Virus record (IMG/VR): IMGVR_UViG_3300042569_002815
Span: 50,162-114,161 of that record
DNA: 64,000 nucleotides
Source of the DNA: a virus
Reading direction: 5' to 3' (one strand)
Part shown: in pieces, positions 48,677 through 57,565 of the stretch
Position numbering within the stretch: the stretch's first letter is position 1
Layout of the letters: each line of letters opens with the position of its first letter
Made by a program: the position numbers and the translations under genes
The notes under the pieces: model-generated
The model's input: the letters and a program-made list of their open reading frames with translations, nothing else
Database searches by the model: none
Told to the model about the DNA's origin: nothing

Positions 48677-48880
48677 TTACCAGCTTTCTACATCAGTTAA
48701 ATCCAATTCCACCTTTGCTAAATGGCTAAAGACACTAAGTTCCATACCAATTCCGTTAGGTGTATATTTCCAAGTAAGTAACCCAACCTGACCATGTAGA
48801 GCCTTAATGTGGCCAATCCATTCCTCATACTTTGCTTGTTCTTTATCGTTTAATTCTATTTCAATTTTGTGATTTGCCAT
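48677..48880 (-). CDS. Hypothetical protein
   Basis: 67 aa, mixed charge, ending in a Leu/Asp/Val tail (VELDLTDVESW). No family recognised. Confidence 0.6.
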   Translation of the reverse strand: MANHKIEIELNDKEQAKYEEWIGHIKALHGQVGLLTWKYTPNGIGMELSVFSHLAKVELDLTDVESW

Positions 48881-48881
48881 C

Positions 48882-49181
48882 TTATCTGTTGGTTAAAAGG
48901 TATTCTGAGTTTTTGGTTTTAAATCTAACAAATTTTAAGTAACCTTCTTCATCCCTTTCCTCTTCTAAGATTTCAGTTACGACAGTTGTCAACCAATAGT
49001 CTTGATTAGAATAACTTCGAGCAGTAACAGATCCTACTAGGAGTGAACACCCGACTACCGGTTTATGATCGACTACTTCTTTAAATGTCTTGTCTTCATT
49101 CCAAGCAATAGCATCGACCCTTGCTCCTTGCTCCATAAATTCTTCTCGACCGTCTGGATGTATTTTAATTAGAGTTGGCAT
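48882..49181 (-). CDS. Hypothetical protein
   Basis: 99 aa, beta-rich with a conserved-looking start (MPTLIKIHPDGREEF) and a VGSVTARSYSNQDYWLT stretch. No family recognised. Confidence 0.6.
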   Translation of the reverse strand: MPTLIKIHPDGREEFMEQGARVDAIAWNEDKTFKEVVDHKPVVGCSLLVGSVTARSYSNQDYWLTTVVTEILEEERDEEGYLKFVRFKTKNSEYLLTNR

Positions 49182-49182
49182 C

Positions 49183-49383
49183 TTAGTTACATTTACACTG
49201 GGATCCAGTTAAGTTATCAATTTCGCAATCAGCTAGGTAAAGAGCTCCAGCGATTTTAGTCATTTGCTCTGCAGTTAAGGTATAAGTTGGCTGATCAAAT
49301 CCAATTGTCATTGCGTCAGCTTCGTCAAAACTTTCCATAATGGCACGAGCTTCATTAATTGCTTTTTGTGTCGGTGTTTCCAT
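49183..49383 (-). CDS. Hypothetical protein
   Basis: 66 aa, helical, with cysteines in the tail (CEIDNLTGSQCKC). No family recognised. Confidence 0.6.
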   Translation of the reverse strand: METPTQKAINEARAIMESFDEADAMTIGFDQPTYTLTAEQMTKIAGALYLADCEIDNLTGSQCKCN

Positions 49384-49516
49384 CTTCTTCTATTACTAAA
49401 TAATTAATACCAGATTCTGTCTTTTTAACAGTACCTGATTGAATAAGGTTATTAACTAGGTGTGGATCAATTTGAGCAAGCCAATTAATGGTCTGCTCCA
49501 TGTATACTACTTTCAT
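49355..49516 (-). CDS. Hypothetical protein, 53 aa
   Basis: From MKVVYMEQTINWL; a longer frame start would begin inside the upstream gene. GTATAATA lies 5 nt before this ATG, which decides the start. Helical; function unknown. Confidence 0.55.
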   Translation of the reverse strand: MKVVYMEQTINWLAQIDPHLVNNLIQSGTVKKTESGINYLVIEEDGNTDTKSN

Positions 49517-49521
49517 AGTAC

Positions 49522-49529
49522 TATTATAC
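49522..49529 (-). promoter_or_regulatory. GTATAATA promoter element
   Basis: 5 nt before the 49355-49516 gene. Confidence 0.5.
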
Positions 49530-49730
49530 TTTAATCTTGACAGATTTGGTAAAAATGTTATTGCGGATTTTGTGGTGTAGAACCCACAGTTTAGAATTGT
49601 GCTCACTTATAATTAGATCTTGATATCGATCTAATAGCTTTTCACAAACTTTAAGATGGGCTTTGGTAGTTGCCGACTCGACTATCTTGTCAATCCATTG
49701 TGCTATTGCAATATAGTCGAGTTGCTTCAT
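49524..49730 (-). CDS. Hypothetical protein
   Basis: 68 aa, basic helices (HLKVCEKLLDRYQDLIISEH). No family recognised; its end overlaps the promoter element of the next gene. Confidence 0.55.
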   Translation of the reverse strand: MKQLDYIAIAQWIDKIVESATTKAHLKVCEKLLDRYQDLIISEHNSKLWVLHHKIRNNIFTKSVKIKV

Positions 49731-49731
49731 G

Positions 49732-49866
49732 CTAGTTTTGAATTATACAGTACTTAACAAATAGTGCAATAAAACGAAGTGCAATACTTATACTTAATAA
49801 AGTAAAGACAAAATTCCAAATGCTTGAAAATGCAAAATTTGAAAGTGATTTAATTTTTGATCGCAT
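49732..49866 (-). CDS. Single-span membrane microprotein, 44 aa
   Basis: MRSKIKSLSN then a long hydrophobic stretch (IWNFVFTLLSISIALRFIAL). Lies between two genes with 1 nt to its neighbour. Function unknown. Confidence 0.55.
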   Translation of the reverse strand: MRSKIKSLSNFAFSSIWNFVFTLLSISIALRFIALFVKYCIIQN

Positions 49867-49897
49867 ATTATAGAGATTTATTCTATATTTTACTCTA

Positions 49898-50662
49898 TTA
49901 TGCAATAGGGTTTCCGTCAGAGTGACGTTTACGATAGGCTTCCTTGCCTAAGTCAATTAGTTTTTCAATATGGCCTGAATTTCTTAAAGCTTTAAACGTT
50001 AGGTTCTCAACTGAGAACTCTCCTCGTTCACTCAGACCATCCTTACGAGCTTTCATGATTTTCTCTTTAAGCCAATCAACCCTTGAAATTAGAGGCTCCT
50101 GAATTAACCCGAAATCGCTTGTAGCAATTTCATTAGCTAACATTTCAATCTCAGTTTGTAAGGCTTCAACCCTACGGCTAACGTCCTTAGGATCAATTGA
50201 AGGTGGGGTAAATCTAGGAATTGTAATCCACTCGTCTTTAAGTAGAGAATAGAGCCCGCTCGCTATATGTGGTTCGCTAATATCCTGTGCATAGAGTTCA
50301 ACATCATGATCTAAGATTCTAACTGGATGACGTTGATTCCACATAAAGCGTTGACCGTCTAATGCTTTTTTAACTAGAGCCGTATCTTCATTGATCTTAG
50401 TAAAATCAAAAAGAACATGCACATCAAAATCAGAGTATTGGGTCCAGTTATAATTGGCAAGAGATCCAGTTAAGTGAATATCTTCAATTGGAATCTCAAC
50501 CTTAAGCGCTTCGTAAAAATCTTGAGCAATAACAAGTAGTCTGTTACGCAGAGTTGGATGGATTTTCGGTGCAGAGTTTACATCAGCGATACCCCAAACT
50601 CTTGGATTAAGTTTAGGTTGATAGAAAGGTTCTAAGTCTTCGAAGAGTTTGATGTATCGCAT
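49898..50662 (-). CDS. Predicted injected nucleotidyltransferase (leader LFE)
   Basis: 254 aa. Leader MRYIKLFEDLEPF with cleavage predicted after LFE (residue 8). A minimal nucleotidyltransferase core follows: LTGSLANYNW with Gly66-Ser67, YSDFDVHVLF with Asp78 and Asp80, and ILDHDVELYA as the third acidic strand. This is the Pol-beta-like fold used by toxins, antitoxins, tRNA modifiers and cyclic-nucleotide synthases. A C-terminal helical part (about 165-250) is separate. The combination with a capsid leader is unusual. Confidence 0.82.
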   Translation of the reverse strand: MRYIKLFEDLEPFYQPKLNPRVWGIADVNSAPKIHPTLRNRLLVIAQDFYEALKVEIPIEDIHLTGSLANYNWTQYSDFDVHVLFDFTKINEDTALVKKALDGQRFMWNQRHPVRILDHDVELYAQDISEPHIASGLYSLLKDEWITIPRFTPPSIDPKDVSRRVEALQTEIEMLANEIATSDFGLIQEPLISRVDWLKEKIMKARKDGLSERGEFSVENLTFKALRNSGHIEKLIDLGKEAYRKRHSDGNPIA

Positions 50663-50691
50663 TTAGTAAAGATAGTATTTTAAAGTTTTAA

Positions 50692-52008
50692 TTATTGCAT
50701 CATAAGAGAAACACTATCTAAAGTAAGTATACCGTATTGGCCATCCTCTAAATCTATTAATGCATATGATATAACAAATGGAAATCCAGTTAAAGTTCCA
50801 TTTTGATACATTGACCCAGCTCGGCTAAGAGTTCTTGCGTTGTCTTCACTACATTTTATAGTGTTAACTGCATTACCTGCAACATCTGAAACTGGCGCAA
50901 ACACCTTACCAGTTGGAACATTCCACGAAATAGTTGCTTCTTCTGTACCTAACTCATCAACGGTTCCTTCAACAGTTGCAGTAAGATTCCTAACCTCTTC
51001 AGTTGAAAGTAATTCTCCGCCTAAATATTCCTTGGCCCATTCTTGTAATTTAGAAAGTTCTACTTTTTGTAAATCTCTCCATGGTTTAATTGCAGAGGTT
51101 TCTATTTGTGGAGATTGTCCAAAGAAATATCCTAGATATTGATCTCTAAGAACTGAATATGTGTTTGTTATTTCTCCGCTGGTCCCAGGGGCAGCTGGTG
51201 TAGTTGTTCCAGGCGTAGTTGTTCCAGGTGTAACTGCTCCAGAAGTTTTAACATCATATGGTGAAGCAGCTGTTGTAATCTTAACATAACGCCCGCCTCT
51301 TGGCAAACCTGTTTTAAATGTGATTGTAATTTTACCTGAAATAAAGGTAATTAAATCTGGAGTAAGTTTACCAGTTGTAGTTAGAGCCTTAACTATTTCT
51401 TCTTTCATTTTAATTGCACGATTCTCTGCAAGAAATTCATTACTTGGTTTTGCACCACCATAATTATGGTCTAATTGAGTATAGCCAGATGGAATTGCAG
51501 TTGTTGCTGGAGCAATATCGGCAGCTCCTTCAATTGCAATTGATTTAAAATTGTTTTTGGCTTGAGTTGAGTCTAATTTAAAATAATCAACCAAGTTTGT
51601 AATAAAACCATCAAATAGAACTTTTGCTGCTTGGGCAACTGTCCAATTTGGTGTAATAATATTATCAGGATAAGGAAAATCTGTTCCTTTAAAATCAACA
51701 GATGGTGTAATGGTTGGGGGCGCAGCCTGTGGAGGAGTGGTTGTAGCCGGTGTAGATTTAGGCTGATTTACGACTGCCCATTTTGCATTACGTAAAGCAG
51801 TTGAACCAAATCTCATCTTTGCATCTTCGCCAGTTTTATGCTTTGCTCCAATTCCAATAATAGTTTTTCCATCACCGTCCACTATTCCAAGTGCAGGGAA
51901 CGGTCCGCTCATTTTACCTTTCCAATCAATATACAGACTAGGATCAGCATCATCTTCAAAAATTCGATTTTCATTTAACCAATTCTGATATCTTAAAATG
52001 TTTGCCAT
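50692..52008 (-). CDS. Predicted internal head protein with OmpA-like segment (leader LNE)
   Basis: 438 aa. Leader MANILRYQNWLNENRIFED; cleavage after LNE (residue 13) or at the IFE site. Residues about 110-250 include IAIEGAADIAP and LAENRAIKMKEEIVKAL, an arrangement like OmpA-type peptidoglycan-binding domains. A Pro/Thr-rich linker follows (GTTTPGTTTPAAPGT) and a C-terminal beta region. Late box 23 nt upstream. Could be a packaged protein that binds the cell wall at entry; inference only. Confidence 0.72.
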   Translation of the reverse strand: MANILRYQNWLNENRIFEDDADPSLYIDWKGKMSGPFPALGIVDGDGKTIIGIGAKHKTGEDAKMRFGSTALRNAKWAVVNQPKSTPATTTPPQAAPPTITPSVDFKGTDFPYPDNIITPNWTVAQAAKVLFDGFITNLVDYFKLDSTQAKNNFKSIAIEGAADIAPATTAIPSGYTQLDHNYGGAKPSNEFLAENRAIKMKEEIVKALTTTGKLTPDLITFISGKITITFKTGLPRGGRYVKITTAASPYDVKTSGAVTPGTTTPGTTTPAAPGTSGEITNTYSVLRDQYLGYFFGQSPQIETSAIKPWRDLQKVELSKLQEWAKEYLGGELLSTEEVRNLTATVEGTVDELGTEEATISWNVPTGKVFAPVSDVAGNAVNTIKCSEDNARTLSRAGSMYQNGTLTGFPFVISYALIDLEDGQYGILTLDSVSLMMQ

Positions 52009-52031
52009 TTTATTTTAAAGTTTGTTTGTAG

Positions 52032-52040
52032 TTATTTATC
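52032..52040 (-). promoter_or_regulatory. T4-like late promoter GATAAATAA
   Basis: 23 nt before the 50692-52008 leader gene, inside the end of the CAP gene. Confidence 0.6.
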
Positions 52041-52530
52041 TGTTAGGTCGAACTGGTTCTGGACCGGTTGAGTAGATAATAACACATACACTCCAGTCCT
52101 TGGTTTCAATTCGACTATAACCAAATCTGACTTCAGTAAATTGACTGACTGAGGTTGTCATAATATCCCAATGGGCTTTACTGATTTTAAAATAGTAGAT
52201 AGCTTCTCTAGCAGACTTTGGCAAGTTTCCATATTTTGGGGTTCCAGCCCAGCATACCTCGTAAATGCCTAGGCCTTCATCTCCAAATTTTTCAGCCCGT
52301 CTCATTGGAGTTTTAGTTAAAGGCAAGTCTTCTTCATAGTGACCAGTCTTTTTACCAGCAATTAAATAATTTGCATGAAAGGCTGCAGCTGAGTCAAGCT
52401 TTGCAGTTCTGGCTATTTTGGTAGAAGGCGCAACCAATTCACGAATTACAGTATAAACGGAATCGGTTTTTACCTGTGCTTTTGCAAGTGGACTTATTGC
52501 AAAGATTCCTATGATTAACAACTTTTTCAT
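52036..52530 (-). CDS. Secreted CAP/SCP-like protein
   Basis: 164 aa from MKKLLIIGIFAISPLAKAQ (signal peptide 1-19). AAFHANYLIAGKKTGHYEE and an ISKAHWDIMTTS segment fit a divergent CAP (SCP) domain; catalytic residues are not certain. Exported; role unknown. It lies within the capsid-leader island but has no leader. Confidence 0.68.
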   Translation of the reverse strand: MKKLLIIGIFAISPLAKAQVKTDSVYTVIRELVAPSTKIARTAKLDSAAAFHANYLIAGKKTGHYEEDLPLTKTPMRRAEKFGDEGLGIYEVCWAGTPKYGNLPKSAREAIYYFKISKAHWDIMTTSVSQFTEVRFGYSRIETKDWSVCVIIYSTGPEPVRPNR

Positions 52531-52541
52531 ATAGTTAATAT

Positions 52542-52572
52542 ACAAAAAAAGCCGAGAAAATATCTCGGCTTT
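52542..52572 (-). terminator. Rho-independent terminator
   Basis: Ten-pair stem AAAGCCGAGA/TCTCGGCTTT and a T run on the minus strand; ends the 52592-53881 transcript. Confidence 0.85.
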
Positions 52573-52591
52573 ACTTATGGAATAGGTTAAC

Positions 52592-53881
52592 TTAGAACTT
52601 ATAGCATTTTAATCTAGGATATCTACGTCTATTACCGCTGAATAGTCCAAGTTTAGGCCATCTAATTTGGATTCTTGGTATGTAAATATCTGGGAAACGT
52701 ATTTTTAGTCTAAATGTATTTATTGCAATTGTTAATTTGTATTCATCTACTGGTACTTCAACCATTTCAGGTGGAACCGGAGTCCCTTCTGGCTTTTTCT
52801 CATCAGACGGAGTAATTTCAATAGTTGTATCATTAAATAAAATTACAAAGTCTGCCTTTGCCATTTGATATTGTCTAACTTGTGAAAGTTTTTCTTCATT
52901 AGACAAACCCTGTACAGTATTCCAAGCAGGCCCGCTTGTACCATCACCGTTTTGACCGGCTGCCTGTATTGTAACTTTAGTATCAGCATCAACTAAAACT
53001 CCAACTGATGATAGGCCTGTCTTAATGTAATTTAAAACTGCATTTGCTCTTTCGGTTGAAAGATCAATAAATGAAATTTTAGTTCCAGAATATTTAGAAG
53101 CATTAGGTGATGACTTTGGAGTACCGTTAGGTGCAGTTGAACAGCTTGATTCAATTTTAATCTCTGAACAAAATGCTTTTGGTTTTCCAGCAGGAGGATT
53201 TAATAAATCAATAGTTTCTTTAATGTCTTTAATTCTAGCATCAAGCTCAGCTTTAAATGAATTACTTAAAATCCACTCATTAATTACAAACACGTCTCCC
53301 TTTGAACCATCTTGTGTATAAGTAAATGGAACTGGCGTTGCATTAGGTTCAGTTGAAATATCAGGTTTATTTTGAATAGATCCAGGAGAAGTAATCTTTT
53401 TCTTTGTTTCAATATCAGAAACAATTACAGAACTTCTGCCTTTATTTAGAGCGGCTCTCATATCTTCGCGATTGTTTGAATTTAGGTCAACTAATAACAG
53501 TGTGTATAATAATTGCTTGTCTGTATTAGCTTTCCAGCTAGAAAGCTCTTCAGCTGTACCGCTAGATTGCGCTTTCTTTGTAATAAGTGCATCAATTTCA
53601 GCTAGAGCTGGATTTTTAATTAACTCTTGATAAATTTGATTTGCAGTCTTTCCTTCAAAGTTTCCATATCTGCCTAGATAGCCTGGAATATTTCCTTTGG
53701 TTAGGGTTCCGGTGCTTAGTGTAGATGTTATGCTATCAAAATATTGCATCGGTCTTAGTGAAGAACCTGTAGTTTGATATGTGTAACTCTCCTTATCAAA
53801 ACCTTCATTAACTGGCAGGTATTGATTAGTTAAACCTTCATTAATAAAGGTTTCAAATGATTTAATGGTTGACATTGACAT
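52592..53881 (-). CDS. Predicted internal head protein with OmpA-like segment (leader INE)
   Basis: 429 aa. Leader MSMSTIKSFETFINEGL; cleavage after INE (residue 15). A second OmpA-like pattern (EIKIESSCST, DLSTERANAVLNYIKTGL) sits around residues 240-290, followed by a Gln/Gly-rich part. The tail is basic with Arg/Pro (IRFPDIYIPRIQIRWP). No catalytic motif. Late box 17 nt upstream and a terminator downstream. Confidence 0.72.
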   Translation of the reverse strand: MSMSTIKSFETFINEGLTNQYLPVNEGFDKESYTYQTTGSSLRPMQYFDSITSTLSTGTLTKGNIPGYLGRYGNFEGKTANQIYQELIKNPALAEIDALITKKAQSSGTAEELSSWKANTDKQLLYTLLLVDLNSNNREDMRAALNKGRSSVIVSDIETKKKITSPGSIQNKPDISTEPNATPVPFTYTQDGSKGDVFVINEWILSNSFKAELDARIKDIKETIDLLNPPAGKPKAFCSEIKIESSCSTAPNGTPKSSPNASKYSGTKISFIDLSTERANAVLNYIKTGLSSVGVLVDADTKVTIQAAGQNGDGTSGPAWNTVQGLSNEEKLSQVRQYQMAKADFVILFNDTTIEITPSDEKKPEGTPVPPEMVEVPVDEYKLTIAINTFRLKIRFPDIYIPRIQIRWPKLGLFSGNRRRYPRLKCYKF

Positions 53882-53897
53882 TAATGTTTATTTGTAA

Positions 53898-53906
53898 TTA
53901 TTTATC
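53898..53906 (-). promoter_or_regulatory. T4-like late promoter GATAAATAA
   Basis: 16 nt before the 52592-53881 leader gene. Confidence 0.6.
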
Positions 53907-53930
53907 TTGTACTAGACTTTAGAGTTTAGA

Positions 53931-54767
53931 TTAAATAGGTTTGTTAAAGTATGGTTTTGGCGCAACATAGGTTGCATCTCTTTGTACAATTCGAGGATCT
54001 GCTGGTATAAATCTTTTGGAACTATTAGCATACCACTCATTCGCGAACTTATCTACCTTAGCATGAATGGCCTCTGCTCCAAGTTGATTAATTGTAACTT
54101 TAGCAATATTTCTGGCAATTACCGAATTAAGCTCATCCGCAGCAGTTGATGCTCCAGCTTGACTTGGATTAAATGTATCTCTAACTCTGGTTAAAAAAGT
54201 CTTAATAAACGGTACTGCTGTTTGAGTAATAAAAGTTTTTATCCAATTAATAACACTTGTAATTCCAAGCTTATCTGCTAACCACTTAACGGCTTGTGCA
54301 AACTTTGAACCAGAAAGAGCAGTTGAAAGTCTAGATGAAATACCAACTAATCCATTTAATAATATTGTAAGACCGTCAGTTACCTGTCGAGCGGCTGCTC
54401 TAGCTGCAGCTATGGTTACAGCGCCTCGCGGACCAAATGCCATAATGATTCGATTTAGCGAATTCTTAAGACCGACTGTAATTGCATTAATAGGATCAAA
54501 TATTGCAAATGCTTGAATTAGTCCACTAATAATAAGTTTAGTTTTTTCAAGACTATCACTTGAGAAATGGGCTTCAGCAAAATATGAAAGCATATTGATA
54601 ACATCAATTACTGCGCCTGATCCTGGTACAGTAACGTCAGCCACTGCTGCTGCAACATCTCCAACTAAGTGCGCAATATCTGATATTAAATCCTCATTAA
54701 TTGGAGGTTCAGTTGTTATTAGCTGGCCTTGACTACACCAATCTTCATATAGCATTAAATGTTTCAT
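53931..54767 (-). CDS. Predicted internal head protein, hydrophobic-helical (leader LYE)
   Basis: 278 aa. Leader MKHLMLYEDWCSQG with cleavage after LYE (residue 8); a second INE site lies at about residue 26. The body is an Ala-rich, weakly hydrophobic helical protein (VGDVAAAVADVTVPGSGAV, AITVGLKNSLNRIIMAF), which could insert into membranes. No enzyme motif. Overlaps the next leader gene by 4 nt. Confidence 0.72.
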   Translation of the reverse strand: MKHLMLYEDWCSQGQLITTEPPINEDLISDIAHLVGDVAAAVADVTVPGSGAVIDVINMLSYFAEAHFSSDSLEKTKLIISGLIQAFAIFDPINAITVGLKNSLNRIIMAFGPRGAVTIAAARAAARQVTDGLTILLNGLVGISSRLSTALSGSKFAQAVKWLADKLGITSVINWIKTFITQTAVPFIKTFLTRVRDTFNPSQAGASTAADELNSVIARNIAKVTINQLGAEAIHAKVDKFANEWYANSSKRFIPADPRIVQRDATYVAPKPYFNKPI

Positions 54768-55102
54768 TTGCTTAATTCTTTAATTGCGGTTACAATATCT
54801 TTGGCTTTAGTGATTTCACCAGAAGCTACTCTCTTTTTTAATTCTTGTTCAAGTGCAGAGTAAGATTTGCCGCTTCGGTCCGCCTTATTAATATCATCCA
54901 TGATTTGATCAATCAATTCATTAAGATCGCTCTTTTCCAATTCAACCCCTTCACCAAGCTTTTGTGCAACTTTACGAACAATTGCAACTATTCCCTTTAT
55001 ACCTAAAAGACCTAAAACAATACCTGCTTGTACAGTTAAAATAAGACTCTCGTTTAGTTGATTAGCTGAGTGCCAATTATTAAAGTTATTTACGTGTTTC
55101 AT
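54764..55102 (-). CDS. Predicted internal head protein, membrane-active helix (leader LNE)
   Basis: 112 aa. Leader MKHVNNFNNWHSANQLNES with cleavage after LNE (residue 18). Then one hydrophobic helix (LILTVQAGIVLGLLGIKGIVAIV) and a charged coiled coil. An AAATAAATA box lies near the start. Such a protein could help DNA pass the inner membrane; this is inference. Confidence 0.72.
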   Translation of the reverse strand: MKHVNNFNNWHSANQLNESLILTVQAGIVLGLLGIKGIVAIVRKVAQKLGEGVELEKSDLNELIDQIMDDINKADRSGKSYSALEQELKKRVASGEITKAKDIVTAIKELSK

Positions 55103-55118
55103 ATACTTTATTTATTTC

Positions 55119-55991
55119 CTAGAAGCCTGTACCGATTGAAAAAAGAATAGGGTTACTCTTTTTAAAACCTTGACTGTTTTTTTCAATTGTACTATTAAAT
55201 CTTAGTCCACTATTTAAGATAAAGTTCTTGCCTATTTTCCAATCAGCTTGTACACCATAATAGGCATCTAAATTAAAATCTGCTAGGTAACTAATATTAA
55301 GAGTACCATCGCTAAATGACCTGTGAATATCACTAACTAAAATAATTTGTGGTGAAAGTGTAACCCGTTTCTTTTTGATTGGATAAGAATAGATTACCAT
55401 TGCTCGGGTTGTTAACTGTCTAGATGGTGGCATGGTTGGATAGATGTTAGCTACCCAATTACCAAGCGAATCGACTGTGTATTCGCCTTGCCATGGGCCT
55501 TCCCACTCGCCCCAAAAGGTTTGGCTTGCAGTTAAGTTATAACCAATTGTGCCAAATCTACGGGTCTTAATCATATCAATAAATGAAAGGTTAATATTTT
55601 TCTGAAAATCAAAATCAAGGGAACCAACTACCTGTAGAGTTGTGCTACGCCAATCGCTTTTTCGGGTAAGACCATAACCTACACCATAATATTTCCAGCC
55701 TGGATTAATTGATAGGATTCCAGCATGATTCCACTCCCCGCTAGTCGAAGCCCTGTTAAGGGTTAAGTTAAGTGTAGTTGATACCTTACGACCCACAACA
55801 CCAAGTGAAAGGTCTGAAGTATTTAAGACGTCCTTTGAAAAATCAATATAGGCTTGAGTTGTTCCCAATCCCAACCATTGAGAGTTAAATTCAAATAGTT
55901 CTTGTGGTGTCAGCTTTAGGGTATCTGCGGTGGTTTGTGCAGTTGCGCCTAGACCAGTCACCAATAGTAATATGGTTAATAAAGTTTTCAT
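55119..55991 (-). CDS. Exported outer-membrane barrel-like protein
   Basis: 290 aa. Signal peptide 1-18 (ends GATAQ). Many amphipathic strands and a final strand ending in Phe (ILFSIGTGF), as in outer-membrane barrels recognised by the BAM machinery. About 12 strands can be suggested. Family not identified. It lies between leader genes, so is probably expressed late. Confidence 0.78.
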   Translation of the reverse strand: MKTLLTILLLVTGLGATAQTTADTLKLTPQELFEFNSQWLGLGTTQAYIDFSKDVLNTSDLSLGVVGRKVSTTLNLTLNRASTSGEWNHAGILSINPGWKYYGVGYGLTRKSDWRSTTLQVVGSLDFDFQKNINLSFIDMIKTRRFGTIGYNLTASQTFWGEWEGPWQGEYTVDSLGNWVANIYPTMPPSRQLTTRAMVIYSYPIKKKRVTLSPQIILVSDIHRSFSDGTLNISYLADFNLDAYYGVQADWKIGKNFILNSGLRFNSTIEKNSQGFKKSNPILFSIGTGF

Positions 55992-55997
55992 AATAGT

Positions 55998-56465
55998 TTA
56001 TAATCTTGAACCTAATTCATTAAATGCGCCGGTTGCAATAGCTCGGCCGTCCGCAACTGCTTGTGACCAACGATCCTTAACTAAGAATCCATTTGACAAA
56101 TAGTTGTCTAGATAATTATGGATAGGGCAGCCTCTGCCAGTTTGTTCCTGCCACCAAGTATCTAATTCGCTAAAGGCTTCTTCGGGTCCAGCAATAGCAA
56201 CGGTTTGTGCAATTGGCTGGGTCCTCGATCTAAATACTTTAACCACAAGTACAACCAATCCAAGCTCAACCAACTTTTCTTTAAACTCTGCTTCATCGAC
56301 TAGGCCACTTAGGAGTTTACCGTGCAGATCAATTCGTTTGGTTGTAATACCCCCTTCACCAAGACCCAGCTCTTGCAACCTTTGCCAAGTAGCAAAGGAA
56401 AACGATTCGGATATAGTATGGCGCTTAATCAACACTGCGCTCGTTAAATCTTTGGTCAATAGCAC
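55998..56465 (-). CDS. Hypothetical protein
   Basis: 155 aa, mixed alpha/beta with a possible hydrophobic core (LVELGLVVLVVKVFRSRTQP). Overlaps its upstream leader gene by 41 nt. No family recognised. Confidence 0.62.
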   Translation of the reverse strand: MLLTKDLTSAVLIKRHTISESFSFATWQRLQELGLGEGGITTKRIDLHGKLLSGLVDEAEFKEKLVELGLVVLVVKVFRSRTQPIAQTVAIAGPEEAFSELDTWWQEQTGRGCPIHNYLDNYLSNGFLVKDRWSQAVADGRAIATGAFNELGSRL

Positions 56466-57099
56466 GAATTATTATCTCTGGATTGGCCTCAACCTGCACC
56501 TCCTTAACAGAGTCTTTGCTTGAATACCATAGGATGCGGACCTTACCAGTCTCGGCACCAAGATCAGTTACACTAAAGTAGTAGGTATTTGGATATTTCT
56601 TTTGGTGACGTGCACCCATTCGAGAAAGATAAGTAGACTCAGCTTCCCATCGGGTTAGCTCAATTGCATAGGTACGGTCGCCGTCAAGCTTTTCCCATTT
56701 CCAGCGTCTACGAATCAGCATTTCCTCTAATCCAGCCAGTGGAGAGTCAGCAAGACCAAGGTCCTGCAGTCTATTATAAACCTGATGTTGCCTTTGCGGG
56801 TCTTCCCACTGTTCTGGATCCTGCGCCTCGTTTTTCTTTAATTGGCGTTTAACCTCTTCACGAACCTTTTCCATTTTTTTGGCATAGGCTGGATTATCTC
56901 CACGATTAAACACAATTTGCTGGTTTAGGGAACCAGTAATTTTACGCATATCACCCTTACGGCTAGAGATAAGCCACTTTGCCAGGGCCTTGATTCCAAG
57001 ATCGCGGAATCTGCCATTGGCATCAGGTGCATCTGAGTCTTTCCACTCTGGGCGTTTAGCCTCATTAATCCAAGCTGTGAATGTTTTAATTGAAGACAT
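56425..57099 (-). CDS. Predicted internal head protein, basic (leader INE)
   Basis: 224 aa. Leader MSSIKTFTAWINEAKRP with cleavage after INE (residue 13). The body is strongly basic with Arg/Lys/Gln-rich helices (KKMEKVREEVKRQLKKNE, IRRRWKWEKL), consistent with nucleic-acid contact inside a head. No catalytic motif recognised. Confidence 0.76.
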   Translation of the reverse strand: MSSIKTFTAWINEAKRPEWKDSDAPDANGRFRDLGIKALAKWLISSRKGDMRKITGSLNQQIVFNRGDNPAYAKKMEKVREEVKRQLKKNEAQDPEQWEDPQRQHQVYNRLQDLGLADSPLAGLEEMLIRRRWKWEKLDGDRTYAIELTRWEAESTYLSRMGARHQKKYPNTYYFSVTDLGAETGKVRILWYSSKDSVKEVQVEANPEIIIRAIDQRFNERSVD

Positions 57100-57106
57100 A
57101 CTCTAT

Positions 57107-57499
57107 TTAGATTTTTGTAAATTTAACACCAACTCCTAGGGTAGTATGGTCAACTGATTTACCATTAGCAAGATCCGGTAAGATTTTGGTTAGATCGTCA
57201 TACTCTACAGTATATGGATCAACGCCGCCCTGTACAGTACGACCAATTTGCATGCCGCCGTCTCCTAATTTCTTAAGCCAATTAAAATTAATTGCATATT
57301 GGTTATTAAGAGCAACTCCAATTATTTTGTAATTAAATACTTTGCCAGCACCGTTCTTAACTGCAATTGCATTGCCGCCTTTGTCGGCAGCCTTTGAAAT
57401 AGTAGCCTTTACTGGATTTGCCCAGCTAATTGAACCTGGTCCAGGTACAGTTACATCAGCATCTTCCCGTAACCAGTTCTCAAATAATTTTACCCACAT
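57107..57499 (-). CDS. Predicted internal head protein (leader LFE)
   Basis: 130 aa. Leader MWVKLFENWLREDADV, with LFE (residues 5-7) or LRE as cleavage site. The body is Gly/Ala-rich with beta strands (NQYAINFNWLKKLGDGGMQI). Late box 22 nt upstream. Ends the leader-gene island. Confidence 0.76.
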   Translation of the reverse strand: MWVKLFENWLREDADVTVPGPGSISWANPVKATISKAADKGGNAIAVKNGAGKVFNYKIIGVALNNQYAINFNWLKKLGDGGMQIGRTVQGGVDPYTVEYDDLTKILPDLANGKSVDHTTLGVGVKFTKI

Positions 57500-57521
57500 A
57501 ATAGTTTTAGTCTATTTCTTA

Positions 57522-57530
57522 TTATTTATC
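57522..57530 (-). promoter_or_regulatory. T4-like late promoter GATAAATAA
   Basis: 22 nt before the 57107-57499 leader gene. Confidence 0.65.
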
Positions 57531-57565
57531 CCCCAAATAAATAGCTATAACAAGACCATTATACT

